This document shows positions 23,321 through 29,472 of a DNA stretch of 29,472 bases, in pieces. Both the position numbers and the translations under genes were made by a program. Below the pieces are notes generated by a model. The model worked only from the letters and a program-made list of their open reading frames with translations, had not been told where the DNA came from and searched no databases. The stretch spans positions 1 through 29,472 of the IMG/VR virus record IMGVR_UViG_3300025896_000137. The stretch is one strand, 5' to 3'. How positions within the stretch are numbered: position 1 is the stretch's first letter; each line of letters starts with the position of its first letter. This DNA is from a virus.

Positions 23321-23546
23321 CGACCTAACCGAATCCATGCGAGACTTCCGCGCCCTGCTTCAGATGGGATGCACCCCGGATGAGGTGTATATCGGACTGT
23401 ATTCCGAGCCTGGTCCGTGGGCTAAGTCGTTGACTGTAGAGACAGTAACCGCGATAATCGGCGAACCCGCAGAAGCGGTGTCCTCCCTCCCGCTGTCCGC
23501 TTCGGCGGCCTTTCCGCCCCGTGACGTTGCCGGGGCTTTTTTTTGA
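23280..23546 (+). CDS. Last gene of the early-right operon, 88 aa
   Basis: Helical protein with DLTESMRDFRALLQMGCTPDEVYIGL and a possible C-terminal helix (VETVTAIIGEPAEA). Its last residues (PPRDVAGAFF) are encoded by the intrinsic terminator. Start at ATG 23280 fits GGAG seven bases upstream; a later ATG at 23310 is possible. In lambda-like gene order this is where a late antiterminator would sit, but no such resemblance is visible. Confidence 0.5.
   Translation: MGLGKNQAITMQNNDLTESMRDFRALLQMGCTPDEVYIGLYSEPGPWAKSLTVETVTAIIGEPAEAVSSLPLSASAAFPPRDVAGAFF
23516..23544 (+). terminator. Intrinsic terminator at the end of the early-right operon
   Basis: GCCCCG (23516-23521), a 9-base loop, CGGGGC (23531-23536), then eight T (23537-23544). 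A second small hairpin with a TTCG loop (23497-23508) lies just before. It separates the early genes from the lysis region and overlaps the 3' end of the 88-aa gene. Confidence 0.9.
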
Positions 23547-23566
23547 TGTATCGAAAGGAGCGGAAG

Positions 23567-23806
23567 TTGTCGGACGATCGCATAGACATATGGCAGGTAG
23601 TATTTGAGCAGACCCCGACCGTACTCAGGTGGGTAATGGGAATCCTTACCCTGGGCATATTTTCGTTGGCATCGGTGGTTTATCGGTGGCACCGAGACGA
23701 CATGGAGCGTATGGCGGGACGAATGGACCGGATGGAGTCACGATTAGAGCAGCAATTACAACACATAAACGATACTCTGTTGGTTATTGCGAGCAACACG
23801 AAGTAA
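23567..23806 (+). CDS. Small membrane protein with coiled coil, possible holin
   Basis: The 79-residue protein has a single membrane helix (VLRWVMGILTLGIFSLASVVY) at about 20-40 and a coiled-coil tail with heptads of Met/Leu and Arg/Glu (DDMERMAGRMDRMESRLEQQ). This layout is common in phage lysis or membrane proteins. TTG at 23567 is preferred because AAAGGAG lies six bases upstream; the ATG at 23546 would put the ribosome site inside the gene. It is the first gene after the terminator. Confidence 0.65.
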   Translation: MSDDRIDIWQVVFEQTPTVLRWVMGILTLGIFSLASVVYRWHRDDMERMAGRMDRMESRLEQQLQHINDTLLVIASNTK

Positions 23807-23816
23807 CGGGCGAGCC

Positions 23817-24098
23817 ATGGGCGTAATTGACATTGCACAGGCGAGGTCAGCACGAGAAGATCATATCTCCGGTGCGGCAAAGTGCCTGGCGTGTCATCAC
23901 CGATGGGTTGCAGTATCTCCTGTCGGGACTATCTGGCTGGAGTGTCCTGAATGCACACTTGAGCGCGGAAGATACATAGCCGAGTGCATCAGAGAAAACC
24001 GCTTGCATTGGTCATGCGGGTGCGAGAACGATCTGTTTTACATTACCGCAGATGGGATTTACTGCCCGAACTGTGGTGAGTGGCAGCAAGGATTCTAA
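23817..24098 (+). CDS. Phage zinc-ribbon protein, 93 aa
   Basis: Two zinc ribbons are visible: CLAC near 23 with CPEC near 43, and CGC/CPNC toward the end. VDIAQAR at the start, HRWVAVSPVGTIWLECPEC and NDLFYITADGIYCPNC fit a conserved small-protein family seen in many tailed phages near the lysis region, of unknown function. ATG at 23817 follows ACGGGCGAG; an upstream in-frame start lies inside the membrane-protein gene. Confidence 0.8.
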   Translation: MGVIDIAQARSAREDHISGAAKCLACHHRWVAVSPVGTIWLECPECTLERGRYIAECIRENRLHWSCGCENDLFYITADGIYCPNCGEWQQGF

Positions 24099-24100
24099 CT

Positions 24101-24568
24101 ATGATCGAAACCCTGAAATCCTACGTCATCCCCGCCGCCATGTCCCTGTTGCCGGAGAAGATGGACACCCCAGAAGCTCGGGCGATGCTGGTGGCTATCG
24201 CGTTGCAGGAATCAAACCTTCAATATCGAGAACAGGTTGGTGGACCAGCCAAAGGATTATGGCAGTGGGAGTTGCCGCAAGTCGGCCTGGTACTCCGTCA
24301 CGAAGTCATCGGCCCGATGGCGCTGAAAGTCTTGGCCGATTTGGCTTACTCGGAAGGCACGCCCCCATTTGAGAAGATCCACGACGCCATGCAGAACAAT
24401 GACATCCTGCAATGCGCTTTCAGCCGGTTGATGCTTTGGCCGGATGCTGCTCCGCTTCCACAGCGGGATGATGTGCAGGGATCGCTGGCGACGTATCTGC
24501 GGATATGGAAACCAGGCAGGCCGCATCCCGAGAAGTGGCCGGCAAACTGGGCGCAGGCGTGGGGGTGA
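24101..24568 (+). CDS. Lysozyme-like endolysin
   Basis: A peptidoglycan-cleaving enzyme by resemblance. ALQESNL with E37 as the likely catalytic acid, then QVGGPAKGLWQWE (46-57), matches the phage lysozyme/transglycosylase-like group (ALQESxxxxRxQxxGPAxGxWQxE). The 155-residue length is right for a single catalytic domain; no signal peptide, so release would depend on a holin. AAGGAT lies nine bases upstream. It follows the zinc-ribbon gene by two bases. Confidence 0.8.
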   Translation: MIETLKSYVIPAAMSLLPEKMDTPEARAMLVAIALQESNLQYREQVGGPAKGLWQWELPQVGLVLRHEVIGPMALKVLADLAYSEGTPPFEKIHDAMQNNDILQCAFSRLMLWPDAAPLPQRDDVQGSLATYLRIWKPGRPHPEKWPANWAQAWG

Positions 24569-24575
24569 TCGAAAA

Positions 24576-24866
24576 ATGACTCGATTCTGTAAACTTTTCC
24601 AACGTCGCCGGGCCAAAGAGCAAAGCCCGGACGACTATCTGCAACTGCTCGCAAATCTTGAGGCAATTATCATGGCAAATCTCGACCAACTGAACGCAAC
24701 CGTATCCGCTCTCACCAACGCGGTGGTCACTGTTTTGGCTGAGCTCCAAACCGCCCGCGACGCTGTAGCGACGGCAAGTGCGGCAGATCAGCCCGCAGTG
24801 GATGCCGCAGCCGCTCAGGTCCAGGCCGCCGCAGACGCGCTGACAGCGGCTTCGACGCAGGCATGA
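24576..24866 (+). CDS. Small Ala-rich coiled-coil protein, 96 aa
   Basis: The part from residue 33 (MANLDQLNATVSALTNAV) is a long helix with leucine/valine heptads, then alanine-rich repeats to the C-terminus (AAAQVQAAADALTAAS). Such small helical proteins are often found beside phage lysis genes with no known role. A shorter version starting at ATG 24672 behind TTGAGG is also plausible. The C-terminus ASTQA is shared with the next gene. Confidence 0.6.
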   Translation: MTRFCKLFQRRRAKEQSPDDYLQLLANLEAIIMANLDQLNATVSALTNAVVTVLAELQTARDAVATASAADQPAVDAAAAQVQAAADALTAASTQA

Positions 24867-24877
24867 GGATGAGAGAC

Positions 24878-25213
24878 ATGAGCAAAGACGAACAAGCAAT
24901 CGAAGCCGAAATCCAAGCCAAAGGGCTCAATGCGCCGCGCCTCTCGCCCGAGAAGATAGACGCCGTGATTACCGGCGAGGACTACCACGTTTTTCCGGAT
25001 ACGACATTAACGGTGTGCTGCCTTAAGCTGCGCAATGGCTTCACCGTGATCGGAGAAAGCGCGGCGGCCAGTCCGGAGAACTTCGATGTGGAACTAGGCC
25101 GAAAGATTGCCCGTAGCAACGCCCGCGACAAGATTTGGGCGCTCGAAGGCTACGCCCTGCGCGAACGGCTGTCGGATGCAGACGCCAAGAAAGCAGCCTC
25201 GACGCAGGCATAA
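24878..25213 (+). CDS. N4 gp49 / Sf6 gene 66 family protein
   Basis: A 111-residue protein strongly typical of the gp49/gp66 family: APRLSPEKIDAVITGEDYHVFPDTTLTVC, then LRNGFTVIGESAAASPENFD and GRKIARSNARDKIWALEGYALRE. Function in phages is unknown. The start ATG at 24878 is taken because GAGAG lies upstream; ATGs at 24863 and 24869 are also in frame. Ends with ASTQA as in the gene before. Confidence 0.88.
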   Translation: MSKDEQAIEAEIQAKGLNAPRLSPEKIDAVITGEDYHVFPDTTLTVCCLKLRNGFTVIGESAAASPENFDVELGRKIARSNARDKIWALEGYALRERLSDADAKKAASTQA

Positions 25214-25228
25214 TCGCCGGGCGCTGGT

Positions 25229-25441
25229 ATGGGTGTTTCTCCGAAAAATACGCGCATCGAGGAGCACCTTTTTACGGGGTGGAAGCGATCTGACTTGCGC
25301 CGGTATGCAAAGGGCATGGTGGTGCACTACAGCGAACCAAGGCCGCCGTGGAACGACGCGCAGCGCGCCTTGCTACGGGATGCGTGGGGATATTGTGCGC
25401 AGAGATTATCGGCGCGAAGAATCGGGGGGAAGGCCAAATGA
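25229..25441 (+). CDS. Small basic protein, 70 aa
   Basis: Arginine-rich with WKRSDLRRYAKGMVVHY, WNDAQRALLRDAWGYC and a KAK end. No family known. The ribosome site is weak. The stop overlaps the next start (ATGA at 25438-25441), supporting coupling. Confidence 0.55.
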   Translation: MGVSPKNTRIEEHLFTGWKRSDLRRYAKGMVVHYSEPRPPWNDAQRALLRDAWGYCAQRLSARRIGGKAK

Positions 25442-25698
25442 AGGCGCCCAACGTGTTCCGTCCCTGCGAATCCGACAAGCTGCGGGTACGCCGGCACGTC
25501 GCGTTGACGGCGTTGGCGACCCAGGTGATTTTTCTTTTCATCCTCGCCTGCCAGTATTACCGGGGGTCCCCTGAGACGGCTCAGATTATCGGCGCCACGA
25601 TGCCGGCGGTGCTTTTGATACTCGGCGGCTTGAACGCGATGGTCTGGCTGTGGTTCAGGGCTGCTTACAAAATCGACATGATCAATGCGGGGAAATGA
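25438..25698 (+). CDS. Two-helix membrane protein, candidate holin
   Basis: The 86-residue protein has a basic N-terminus (KLRVRR), a first membrane helix (VALTALATQVIFLFILACQYY), a short loop with SPET, a second helix (ATMPAVLLILGGLNAMVWLWF), and a basic tail. This is class II holin topology, and the gene is between an endolysin and spanins. GGAAGG lies before the ATG at 25438. It is the best holin candidate in the window. Confidence 0.7.
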   Translation: MKAPNVFRPCESDKLRVRRHVALTALATQVIFLFILACQYYRGSPETAQIIGATMPAVLLILGGLNAMVWLWFRAAYKIDMINAGK

Positions 25699-25919
25699 TG
25701 TCCGATAACTCCCTGTGCTCTGCAAACAATTGCGTAGTCAGCCGAGAGTGCCGACGTCACGCTGATTGTCAGAGCAGGTTCGCGCCGAACGATTACTGGC
25801 AATCCTACTCGGAGTTTGAGCCAGAGAAGGGGGCGGATTGCTGGGGGTTTGTGCGGCAGAAATGCACTCCGATAGGCGCGCTGATTCACGGATTGTCGAA
25901 AGACCATGAGCGGGCGTAG
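25698..25919 (+). CDS. Small cysteine-rich phage protein, 73 aa
   Basis: Cysteines at about 7, 12, 18, 24, 48 and 56, with CRRHADCQSRF and DCWGFVRQKC. Likely metal-binding. GGGGAA precedes the ATG at 25698; an ATG three bases earlier overlaps the previous stop. A typical small gene in a phage lysis region, function unknown. Confidence 0.6.
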   Translation: MSDNSLCSANNCVVSRECRRHADCQSRFAPNDYWQSYSEFEPEKGADCWGFVRQKCTPIGALIHGLSKDHERA

Positions 25920-26001
25920 ATGATTAAATTGGAGAAACGACCCGGTTGATTGACGGGTTAGCCGGGCGCCCGACGAAGCCACGGTTTTTTAGGACAGAAA
26001 C

Positions 26002-26259
26002 ATGAACGCAAGCCGCGAAATGCCGAAGTACGAATGCCACAAGAAAGTGTGGGCGCTGAAGATTGCCGGGATCGTTGGCGACCAGCACGGCGGGGTTTAT
26101 TTCCAGCCGGCCGAAGAAGGCTACGACAAGGTGCCGATGTCGCCGGAGTACGTGGCGAAGCACAAGCCTGAAGTCGGCGGCTACTACGTGGTCTATGAGG
26201 ACGGCTACAAGTCGTTTTCACCGGCCGGTGCTTTCGAGAGCGGATATACGCCACTGTGA
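26002..26259 (+). CDS. Small conserved-type phage protein, 85 aa
   Basis: YECHKKVWALKIAGI at the start and VGGYYVVYEDGYKSFSPAGAFESGYTPL at the end are of a type known from several tailed phages, function unknown. AGGACAG lies before the ATG. The preceding 82 bases hold no convincing gene: a CGGGCGCCCG palindrome (25964-25973) and a T6 run (25984-25989) occur there. Confidence 0.75.
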   Translation: MNASREMPKYECHKKVWALKIAGIVGDQHGGVYFQPAEEGYDKVPMSPEYVAKHKPEVGGYYVVYEDGYKSFSPAGAFESGYTPL

Positions 26260-26298
26260 CGGCTAACGGCTGAGTTAAGCGGCCCGCAGGAGTTGAAC

Positions 26299-26604
26299 AT
26301 GACCACAGAAACCGCGCCGCTTCAGGCGGTCCACGTTGATGCTGTTGTTAGCCAGCATTTCAACCAACTGACACCCGCCGAGGCCGAGCGCCTGGCGCTG
26401 CTGGCCGAGAAATGCGGCGATCCCGAGACCGCCGAGGATTTGCGCGGGCAGGAGGTCTATGTTCCTGTAGCCGCTCCGGTGGCCGCTGAGCCCACCCATA
26501 GTTGCCGGGCGATGGCGTTTGTGAATCGGCTGCTGGACCCGGAAGATTTGGGACACGCAAAGCGGGATGAAATCATCAAAATTGCAGCGGGGTTGGTGGG
26601 GTGA
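26299..26604 (+). CDS. Hypothetical helical protein, 101 aa
   Basis: Mostly helical; contains LTPAEAERLALLAEKCGDPETAEDL, an alanine/proline-rich middle (VPVAAPVAAEP), and a helical end. No family known. ATG at 26299 follows AGGAG by five to six bases. Its stop overlaps the next start (GTGA). Confidence 0.6.
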   Translation: MTTETAPLQAVHVDAVVSQHFNQLTPAEAERLALLAEKCGDPETAEDLRGQEVYVPVAAPVAAEPTHSCRAMAFVNRLLDPEDLGHAKRDEIIKIAAGLVG

Positions 26605-26849
26605 AGACAGCCCTATTCCTGCTCGCCATGATCACCACGCTGTACGCAATCGAGCGCGGCACAGTCGGGGCGGTTGCGCAGTTGCACCAAGCGCGGGAAT
26701 CCGAGGCGTATGCGTGGCAGCAAGTGGCGAACCTTGAGGCTGAGAATGCGCGGCAGAATGGGGTGATAGCCGATCTTGATTCCAGCCGGTGGGGATATTT
26801 CGTGGCTACTGAGCGACGGGAATTGAAGCGGGCGGAGGGGCGTAGATGA
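26601..26849 (+). CDS. Small membrane-anchored coiled-coil protein, 82 aa
   Basis: Residues 1-19 form a membrane helix or signal anchor (TALFLLAMITTLYAI), followed by a long helix with heptad spacing (VAQLHQARESEAYAWQQVANLEAENA) and a basic end. The layout resembles an i-spanin but lacks other family features. GTG at 26601 overlaps the previous stop. Role unknown, possibly in envelope disruption. Confidence 0.5.
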   Translation: MKTALFLLAMITTLYAIERGTVGAVAQLHQARESEAYAWQQVANLEAENARQNGVIADLDSSRWGYFVATERRELKRAEGRR

Positions 26850-27535
26850 TCAGGATTAACAGTGATTTCATAGATTACTACGATCACTGGGCCGCAGGGT
26901 CATGGCAGTCCTGCGATTGTGTGCTGGACCGCCGCATGGACAGCGGTCCTGCTAGGAAAGAGGCATTGGAGATTTTATCCGCGTCGGGATTTAACGTTCC
27001 CCGAAATGGGATTGTTGAAGCACTGGTTTCGGAAATTATTGGCGACGCTGTTGATCCCGTGCGCAGATGGATGATGGAGTCAATCAATCTGGTGGTTTAC
27101 ACCGATGAAAAAGCTCATGCGGGCGAGGGAAAGGTTCTGTTCAGCATGGAGTCTGCATTGTGCGACTTCCCCAAGTTGTTTGCGTGTGAATACCTTCCGA
27201 CCGACGTTCTTGGGGTCGCTGAATCATACCGGTATTTGCGGGTCGGTAGCCGCCAATTCTGGCTGAAATACACCAGCTCGGATGATTGGCGCTCAAATTG
27301 CGGAGACGTGGATGTAGAATTTATCTGCGAGGAATTGCCGTCCGACGTAGTTCGCCCGACGATGCGTTACCCGCTATACGCGATAGATTTTATCCTGGCT
27401 GGGAGGCTTTATGCGGTTGATCTCAACGTATCTCCGAAGATATGTGGGACTGGCGTCGAGAACCTAATGACCTCACTACAGGCATATGAGCAGATCGCGA
27501 CGATGAAGAAGAGAATCGACAAGGTTTCGGCTTGA
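26846..27535 (+). CDS. Hypothetical protein, 229 aa, ATP-grasp-like C-terminus (tentative)
   Basis: The protein begins MIRINSDFIDYYDHW. Conserved-looking segments are GFNVPRNGIV, VVYTDEKAHAGEGKVLFS, YLRVGSRQFWLKYTS and, at the end, YAIDFILAGRLYAVDLNVSPKICGTG. The last segment resembles the D-x-N-x-x-P part of ATP-grasp enzymes, but no other ATP-grasp motif is clear, so no activity is claimed. GGAGGGG precedes the ATG. It overlaps the previous gene by four bases. I know related proteins only as hypotheticals in large phages. Confidence 0.65.
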   Translation: MIRINSDFIDYYDHWAAGSWQSCDCVLDRRMDSGPARKEALEILSASGFNVPRNGIVEALVSEIIGDAVDPVRRWMMESINLVVYTDEKAHAGEGKVLFSMESALCDFPKLFACEYLPTDVLGVAESYRYLRVGSRQFWLKYTSSDDWRSNCGDVDVEFICEELPSDVVRPTMRYPLYAIDFILAGRLYAVDLNVSPKICGTGVENLMTSLQAYEQIATMKKRIDKVSA

Positions 27536-27551
27536 AACCGAAGGGCCGACG

Positions 27552-27600
27552 ATGCCGTACATAAAACTGATCCAGGCAGGCATCATCATTGCCGCAGCAG
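27552..27600 (+). repeat. Remnant copy of the i-spanin 5' end
   Basis: The 49 bases from this ATG match the first 49 bases of the i-spanin gene at 27901 at 39 positions. Most differences are synonymous or conservative (MPYIKLIQAGIIIAA versus MPNIKLIQLGIIIAA). The frame then runs into the unrelated 84-aa gene. It looks like a leftover of a second spanin gene from recombination. Confidence 0.65.
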
Positions 27601-27617
27601 CAGACAGGAGCATGGCA

Positions 27618-27872
27618 ATGAGCGTGAGCGCCCAGATCCCGAACGACCACCCGCTTATGCGCGCGTGGAGCGCGCACAAGGCAACGCCCGAGTACGCCAA
27701 CAGCAAGAGCTGGGCGCAGCATGCGGACCACGTAGACGGTTCGCTGTGGGCGCTGTTCGTGGCAGGGTGGACGGCAGCGCAGGGCTGCGGCTGCCAACTG
27801 GGGACGTGCGAGAGCAAGCCAACAGGCTGCCGCATGGCCGAAGAAGTGAAGCCGGGCAGCGGCGCGCAGTAG
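27618..27872 (+). CDS. Hypothetical protein, 84 aa
   Basis: The segment HPLMRAWSAHKATPEYANSKSW and HVDGSLWALFVAGW suggest a small helical protein, followed by a cysteine-rich end (CGCQLGTCESKPTGC). The ATG at 27618 is chosen because AGGAG is seven bases upstream; the frame opens earlier at 27552, but that portion is the spanin-like remnant. If the 27552 start is used, the product is a fusion with a membrane-anchor start. Confidence 0.6.
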   Translation: MSVSAQIPNDHPLMRAWSAHKATPEYANSKSWAQHADHVDGSLWALFVAGWTAAQGCGCQLGTCESKPTGCRMAEEVKPGSGAQ

Positions 27873-27900
27873 AGGCCGAACGTAAATTAGAGGGGCGGAA

Positions 27901-28380
27901 ATGCCGAACATCAAATTGATTCAGTTGGGAATCATCATCGCCGCAGTAGTTGCGATCCTCGCCACGGTGTACATGCGCGGTCGCCACGACGTGCATGCCC
28001 TGTGGGATGCCGAGCGATCCGCAACCGCCGTGGTGGTGGCAAAGGTCATGGCCAGCAACAAAGCCCGAGAGGCGCAGCTACAGGTCGCCGTGGACACCGC
28101 AAGAACCGACATGATGCGAGGTATTCAGGATGTGGAATCGAGGCTTAACGGCACTATCGCTGACCTTCGTGCTGGCAATCGCAAGCTGCGCGCGGAATAC
28201 ACCTGTCCCAACCCCGTGCCCGGCGCTGCCGCCGATCCCTCCCGAGTTACTGGCCCCGATGGAGCCGACCCTTCTGCGCGACTTGCAGAACGAGCTTTTA
28301 GATCCGCAGCAGCCGGAGACCGGGCGATAATTCAGCGAAACACTTGTGTTGCGATACTGAGCGCGGAGCGCAAACAATGA
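27901..28380 (+). CDS. i-spanin (Rz-like inner-membrane subunit)
   Basis: Links inner and outer membranes for the final step of lysis. The 159-residue protein has an N-terminal anchor helix (about 7-24), then a long helical periplasmic region (VHALWDAERSATAVVVAKV, AREAQLQVAVDTARTDMMRG, RLNGTIADLRAGNRKLR) and a C-terminal part ending in a NTC and SAERKQ. It contains the nested o-spanin in the +1 frame. GAGGGG precedes the ATG. Its stop overlaps the next gene's start. Confidence 0.85.
   Translation: MPNIKLIQLGIIIAAVVAILATVYMRGRHDVHALWDAERSATAVVVAKVMASNKAREAQLQVAVDTARTDMMRGIQDVESRLNGTIADLRAGNRKLRAEYTCPNPVPGAAADPSRVTGPDGADPSARLAERAFRSAAAGDRAIIQRNTCVAILSAERKQ
28130..28330 (+). CDS. o-spanin (Rz1-like outer-membrane lipoprotein)
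   Basis: Fully nested in the i-spanin gene in the +1 frame. The 66-residue protein has a lipoprotein signal with lipobox IASC and lipidated C20, then a proline-rich chain (PVPTPCPALPPIPPELL), typical of Rz1 proteins. GAGG lies eight bases before the ATG. Together with the i-spanin it forms the two-component spanin. Confidence 0.88.
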   Translation: MWNRGLTALSLTFVLAIASCARNTPVPTPCPALPPIPPELLAPMEPTLLRDLQNELLDPQQPETGR

Positions 28381-28661
28381 AGGCAGCCGGATATTTAGTG
28401 ATGGAATCCTGCGATGATTACGAGCAGGCGTTGGCGTTGCTGGTTGGCGATAAACTGCCGCCCGGCGGTGTTCTAGACTGGGCTGGCGCAAAGCCGGTAG
28501 CGCTGTTTTCATGCCGTTATGATGCGCGCAGGGCGATAGACAGGACCGAGCATTACCGGCGTGCTTATGGGCGCACAGACATGCCGGAAAAGAAACAATG
28601 CCGCGTGGTGCCAGTTTCCGCGGTGACCGACGCAGATGAACGCCGGCTATCACCTCCATGA
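28377..28661 (+). CDS. Hypothetical protein, 94 aa
   Basis: Unrecognised. Starts KAAGYLVMESCDDYEQALALL, middle with PPGGVLDWAGAKPVALFSC, then Arg-rich helices (RYDARRAIDRTEHYRRAY). GGAGCGC lies before the ATG at 28377, which overlaps the spanin stop by four bases. Confidence 0.6.
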   Translation: MKAAGYLVMESCDDYEQALALLVGDKLPPGGVLDWAGAKPVALFSCRYDARRAIDRTEHYRRAYGRTDMPEKKQCRVVPVSAVTDADERRLSPP

Positions 28662-28701
28662 ACACCGGGTCTTTTCACGCGAATCAATGAGGAATATCTA
28701 C

Positions 28702-29472
28702 ATGAGCAATTATGGTAGCAAGTTGAAAAATGCGCTGGGCGCTCTCCTGTTGTTGGGCTTCGCACTGGGAGCTTGGGCAGTGACCATCACGCTCGATGGT
28801 GGCGTCAACGGCAGCGTGACCTGCACGGCTACGAGCGACATAGCCGTCAGTGCAACCGGCGACGTAACCGCAGACGTTAAGGCAGGCACCGCGGATTGTT
28901 CCCTCGGCGGCACCACCAGCGCGCCCACTGTTCAACCCGGCGGCGACCCGGGAGCAGGGGTTTGGATCAGTGGCAACAACTATGTCCACGACCGCGCAAC
29001 AACGCTCAGTGAACTCTTTGTGCCCCGGTGCGTGCCCAGTCAGTACACCAATTGCCGATACGCTGGCGGATCGTCCAGGTTCGACACCGTGAAGGCGGGC
29101 CAGGTGTGGGCGATGCGCATTCCGACCGCGATTGCCGGCTTTGCGGCGACGACCTACATGTTCGGGGTCCAGCGTGCCGAGACGGGCGAGACCCTGACGG
29201 GCTTCGATTACGCAATTTCCGCGACGGTTGGCGATTTCAATGTCACCAGCGCATGCAAGGGATCTGGCGCCGGGACGCTCAAGGTTTATGGCGTAGGTTA
29301 TTACACCCCGAGCCAGTATTCGCCGAGCTGTCCGCTGACACCGGGTACCCGCTATTACCTCAATGTTCGCCCACAGACCGGTTCGGCCGGGGCGACCCAG
29401 TGCGGCTCCAGCGCCACCAATGCCTGCCGGTACCGCATCGTACTGCCGTCAGGTTTCCCCTATTCGCAATAG
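28702..29472 (+). CDS. Secreted cysteine-rich protein, 256 aa, unknown function
   Basis: A signal peptide at the start (ALGALLLLGFALGAWA) should be cut before VTITLDGG. The mature chain is beta-rich, full of Ser, Thr, Gly and Ala, and has eight cysteines, an even number consistent with four disulfides in the periplasm or outside the cell. No catalytic motif is recognised. ATG at 28702 follows GAGGA eight bases upstream; earlier in-frame ATGs at 28636 and 28687 are less likely. It is separated from the lysis operon by 40 bases and could be an added cargo gene. The stop is the last codon of the window. Confidence 0.7.
   Translation: MSNYGSKLKNALGALLLLGFALGAWAVTITLDGGVNGSVTCTATSDIAVSATGDVTADVKAGTADCSLGGTTSAPTVQPGGDPGAGVWISGNNYVHDRATTLSELFVPRCVPSQYTNCRYAGGSSRFDTVKAGQVWAMRIPTAIAGFAATTYMFGVQRAETGETLTGFDYAISATVGDFNVTSACKGSGAGTLKVYGVGYYTPSQYSPSCPLTPGTRYYLNVRPQTGSAGATQCGSSATNACRYRIVLPSGFPYSQ

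Noticed and set aside
25964-25989. GC-rich palindrome followed by six T as a terminator
   Set aside because: The T run is 10 bases away from the palindrome, and no stable stem ends next to it.
25920-26005. Nine-codon frame from 25920 and 19-codon frame from TTG 25946 before the 85-aa gene
   Set aside because: Too short and in different frames; they may be a decayed gene, but nothing supports translation.
1-29472. tRNA genes, CRISPR arrays, insertion sequences, integrase or attachment sites
   Set aside because: None recognised by eye on either strand; short tRNA-like GGTTCRA strings lacked the rest of a cloverleaf.

Overview
The window is one continuous stretch of a tailed bacteriophage genome (free phage or prophage) that infects a Gram-negative bacterium. 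Supporting this are a nested Rz/Rz1-type spanin pair with a lipobox, a single-strand-annealing/exonuclease/SSB recombination set, and tightly overlapping short genes. No host chromosomal gene, rRNA, tRNA, CRISPR array, integrase or transposase is visible. The host cannot be named from sequence alone; the GC-moderate composition and family mix suggest a proteobacterium.

Layout. (1) Bases 2-9373, rightward: the 3' end of the late (virion) region, a single giant polyvalent protein of more than 3,100 residues that is open at the left window edge. It strings together a degenerate GGDEF-like domain, a RadC/JAB-like metalloprotease domain, an ADP-ribosyltransferase-like domain, an HExxxH peptidase-like motif, a QSDWHQ-containing domain and a C-terminal virion-type module. 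(2) Bases 9370-12757, leftward: eleven small genes, mostly unknown, including two zinc-binding-type proteins, an HTH protein, a two-helix membrane protein and a secreted coiled-coil protein. This looks like an early-left operon of accessory or host-takeover genes. (3) Bases 12758-12927: a divergent control region with two perfect 14-bp palindromes and back-to-back promoters that share a sequence motif. A third copy of the motif lies inside the left operon. (4) Bases 12928-23546, rightward: the early-right operon, with ERF annealing protein, YqaJ-type exonuclease, SSB, an XRE regulator, an RNA ligase, an SF2 helicase, a TOPRIM primase, NinB-like and NinG-like proteins and many small unknowns. 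It ends at an intrinsic terminator that overlaps the last coding region. (5) Bases 23567-28661, rightward: a lysis region with candidate holins, a lysozyme-like endolysin and spanins, mixed with small conserved phage genes (including an N4 gp49/Sf6 gene 66 family member). (6) Bases 28702-29472: a secreted, cysteine-rich protein of unknown function whose stop codon is the last codon of the window.

How it works together. Divergent early transcription would express takeover genes to the left and recombination/replication genes to the right. Readthrough past the terminator would switch on lysis and, beyond the window, probably packaging and structural genes that end in the polyvalent protein at the left of the window. 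No DNA polymerase is seen, so the helicase and primase probably feed a host replisome. No gene-free stretch exceeds 300 bases; the longest is the 170-bp control region.

Most novel points: the polyvalent protein's domain combination (especially the degenerate GGDEF-like domain), the three-copy promoter motif, the possible repeat-rich control or origin region before the helicase, and a remnant of a second spanin gene.
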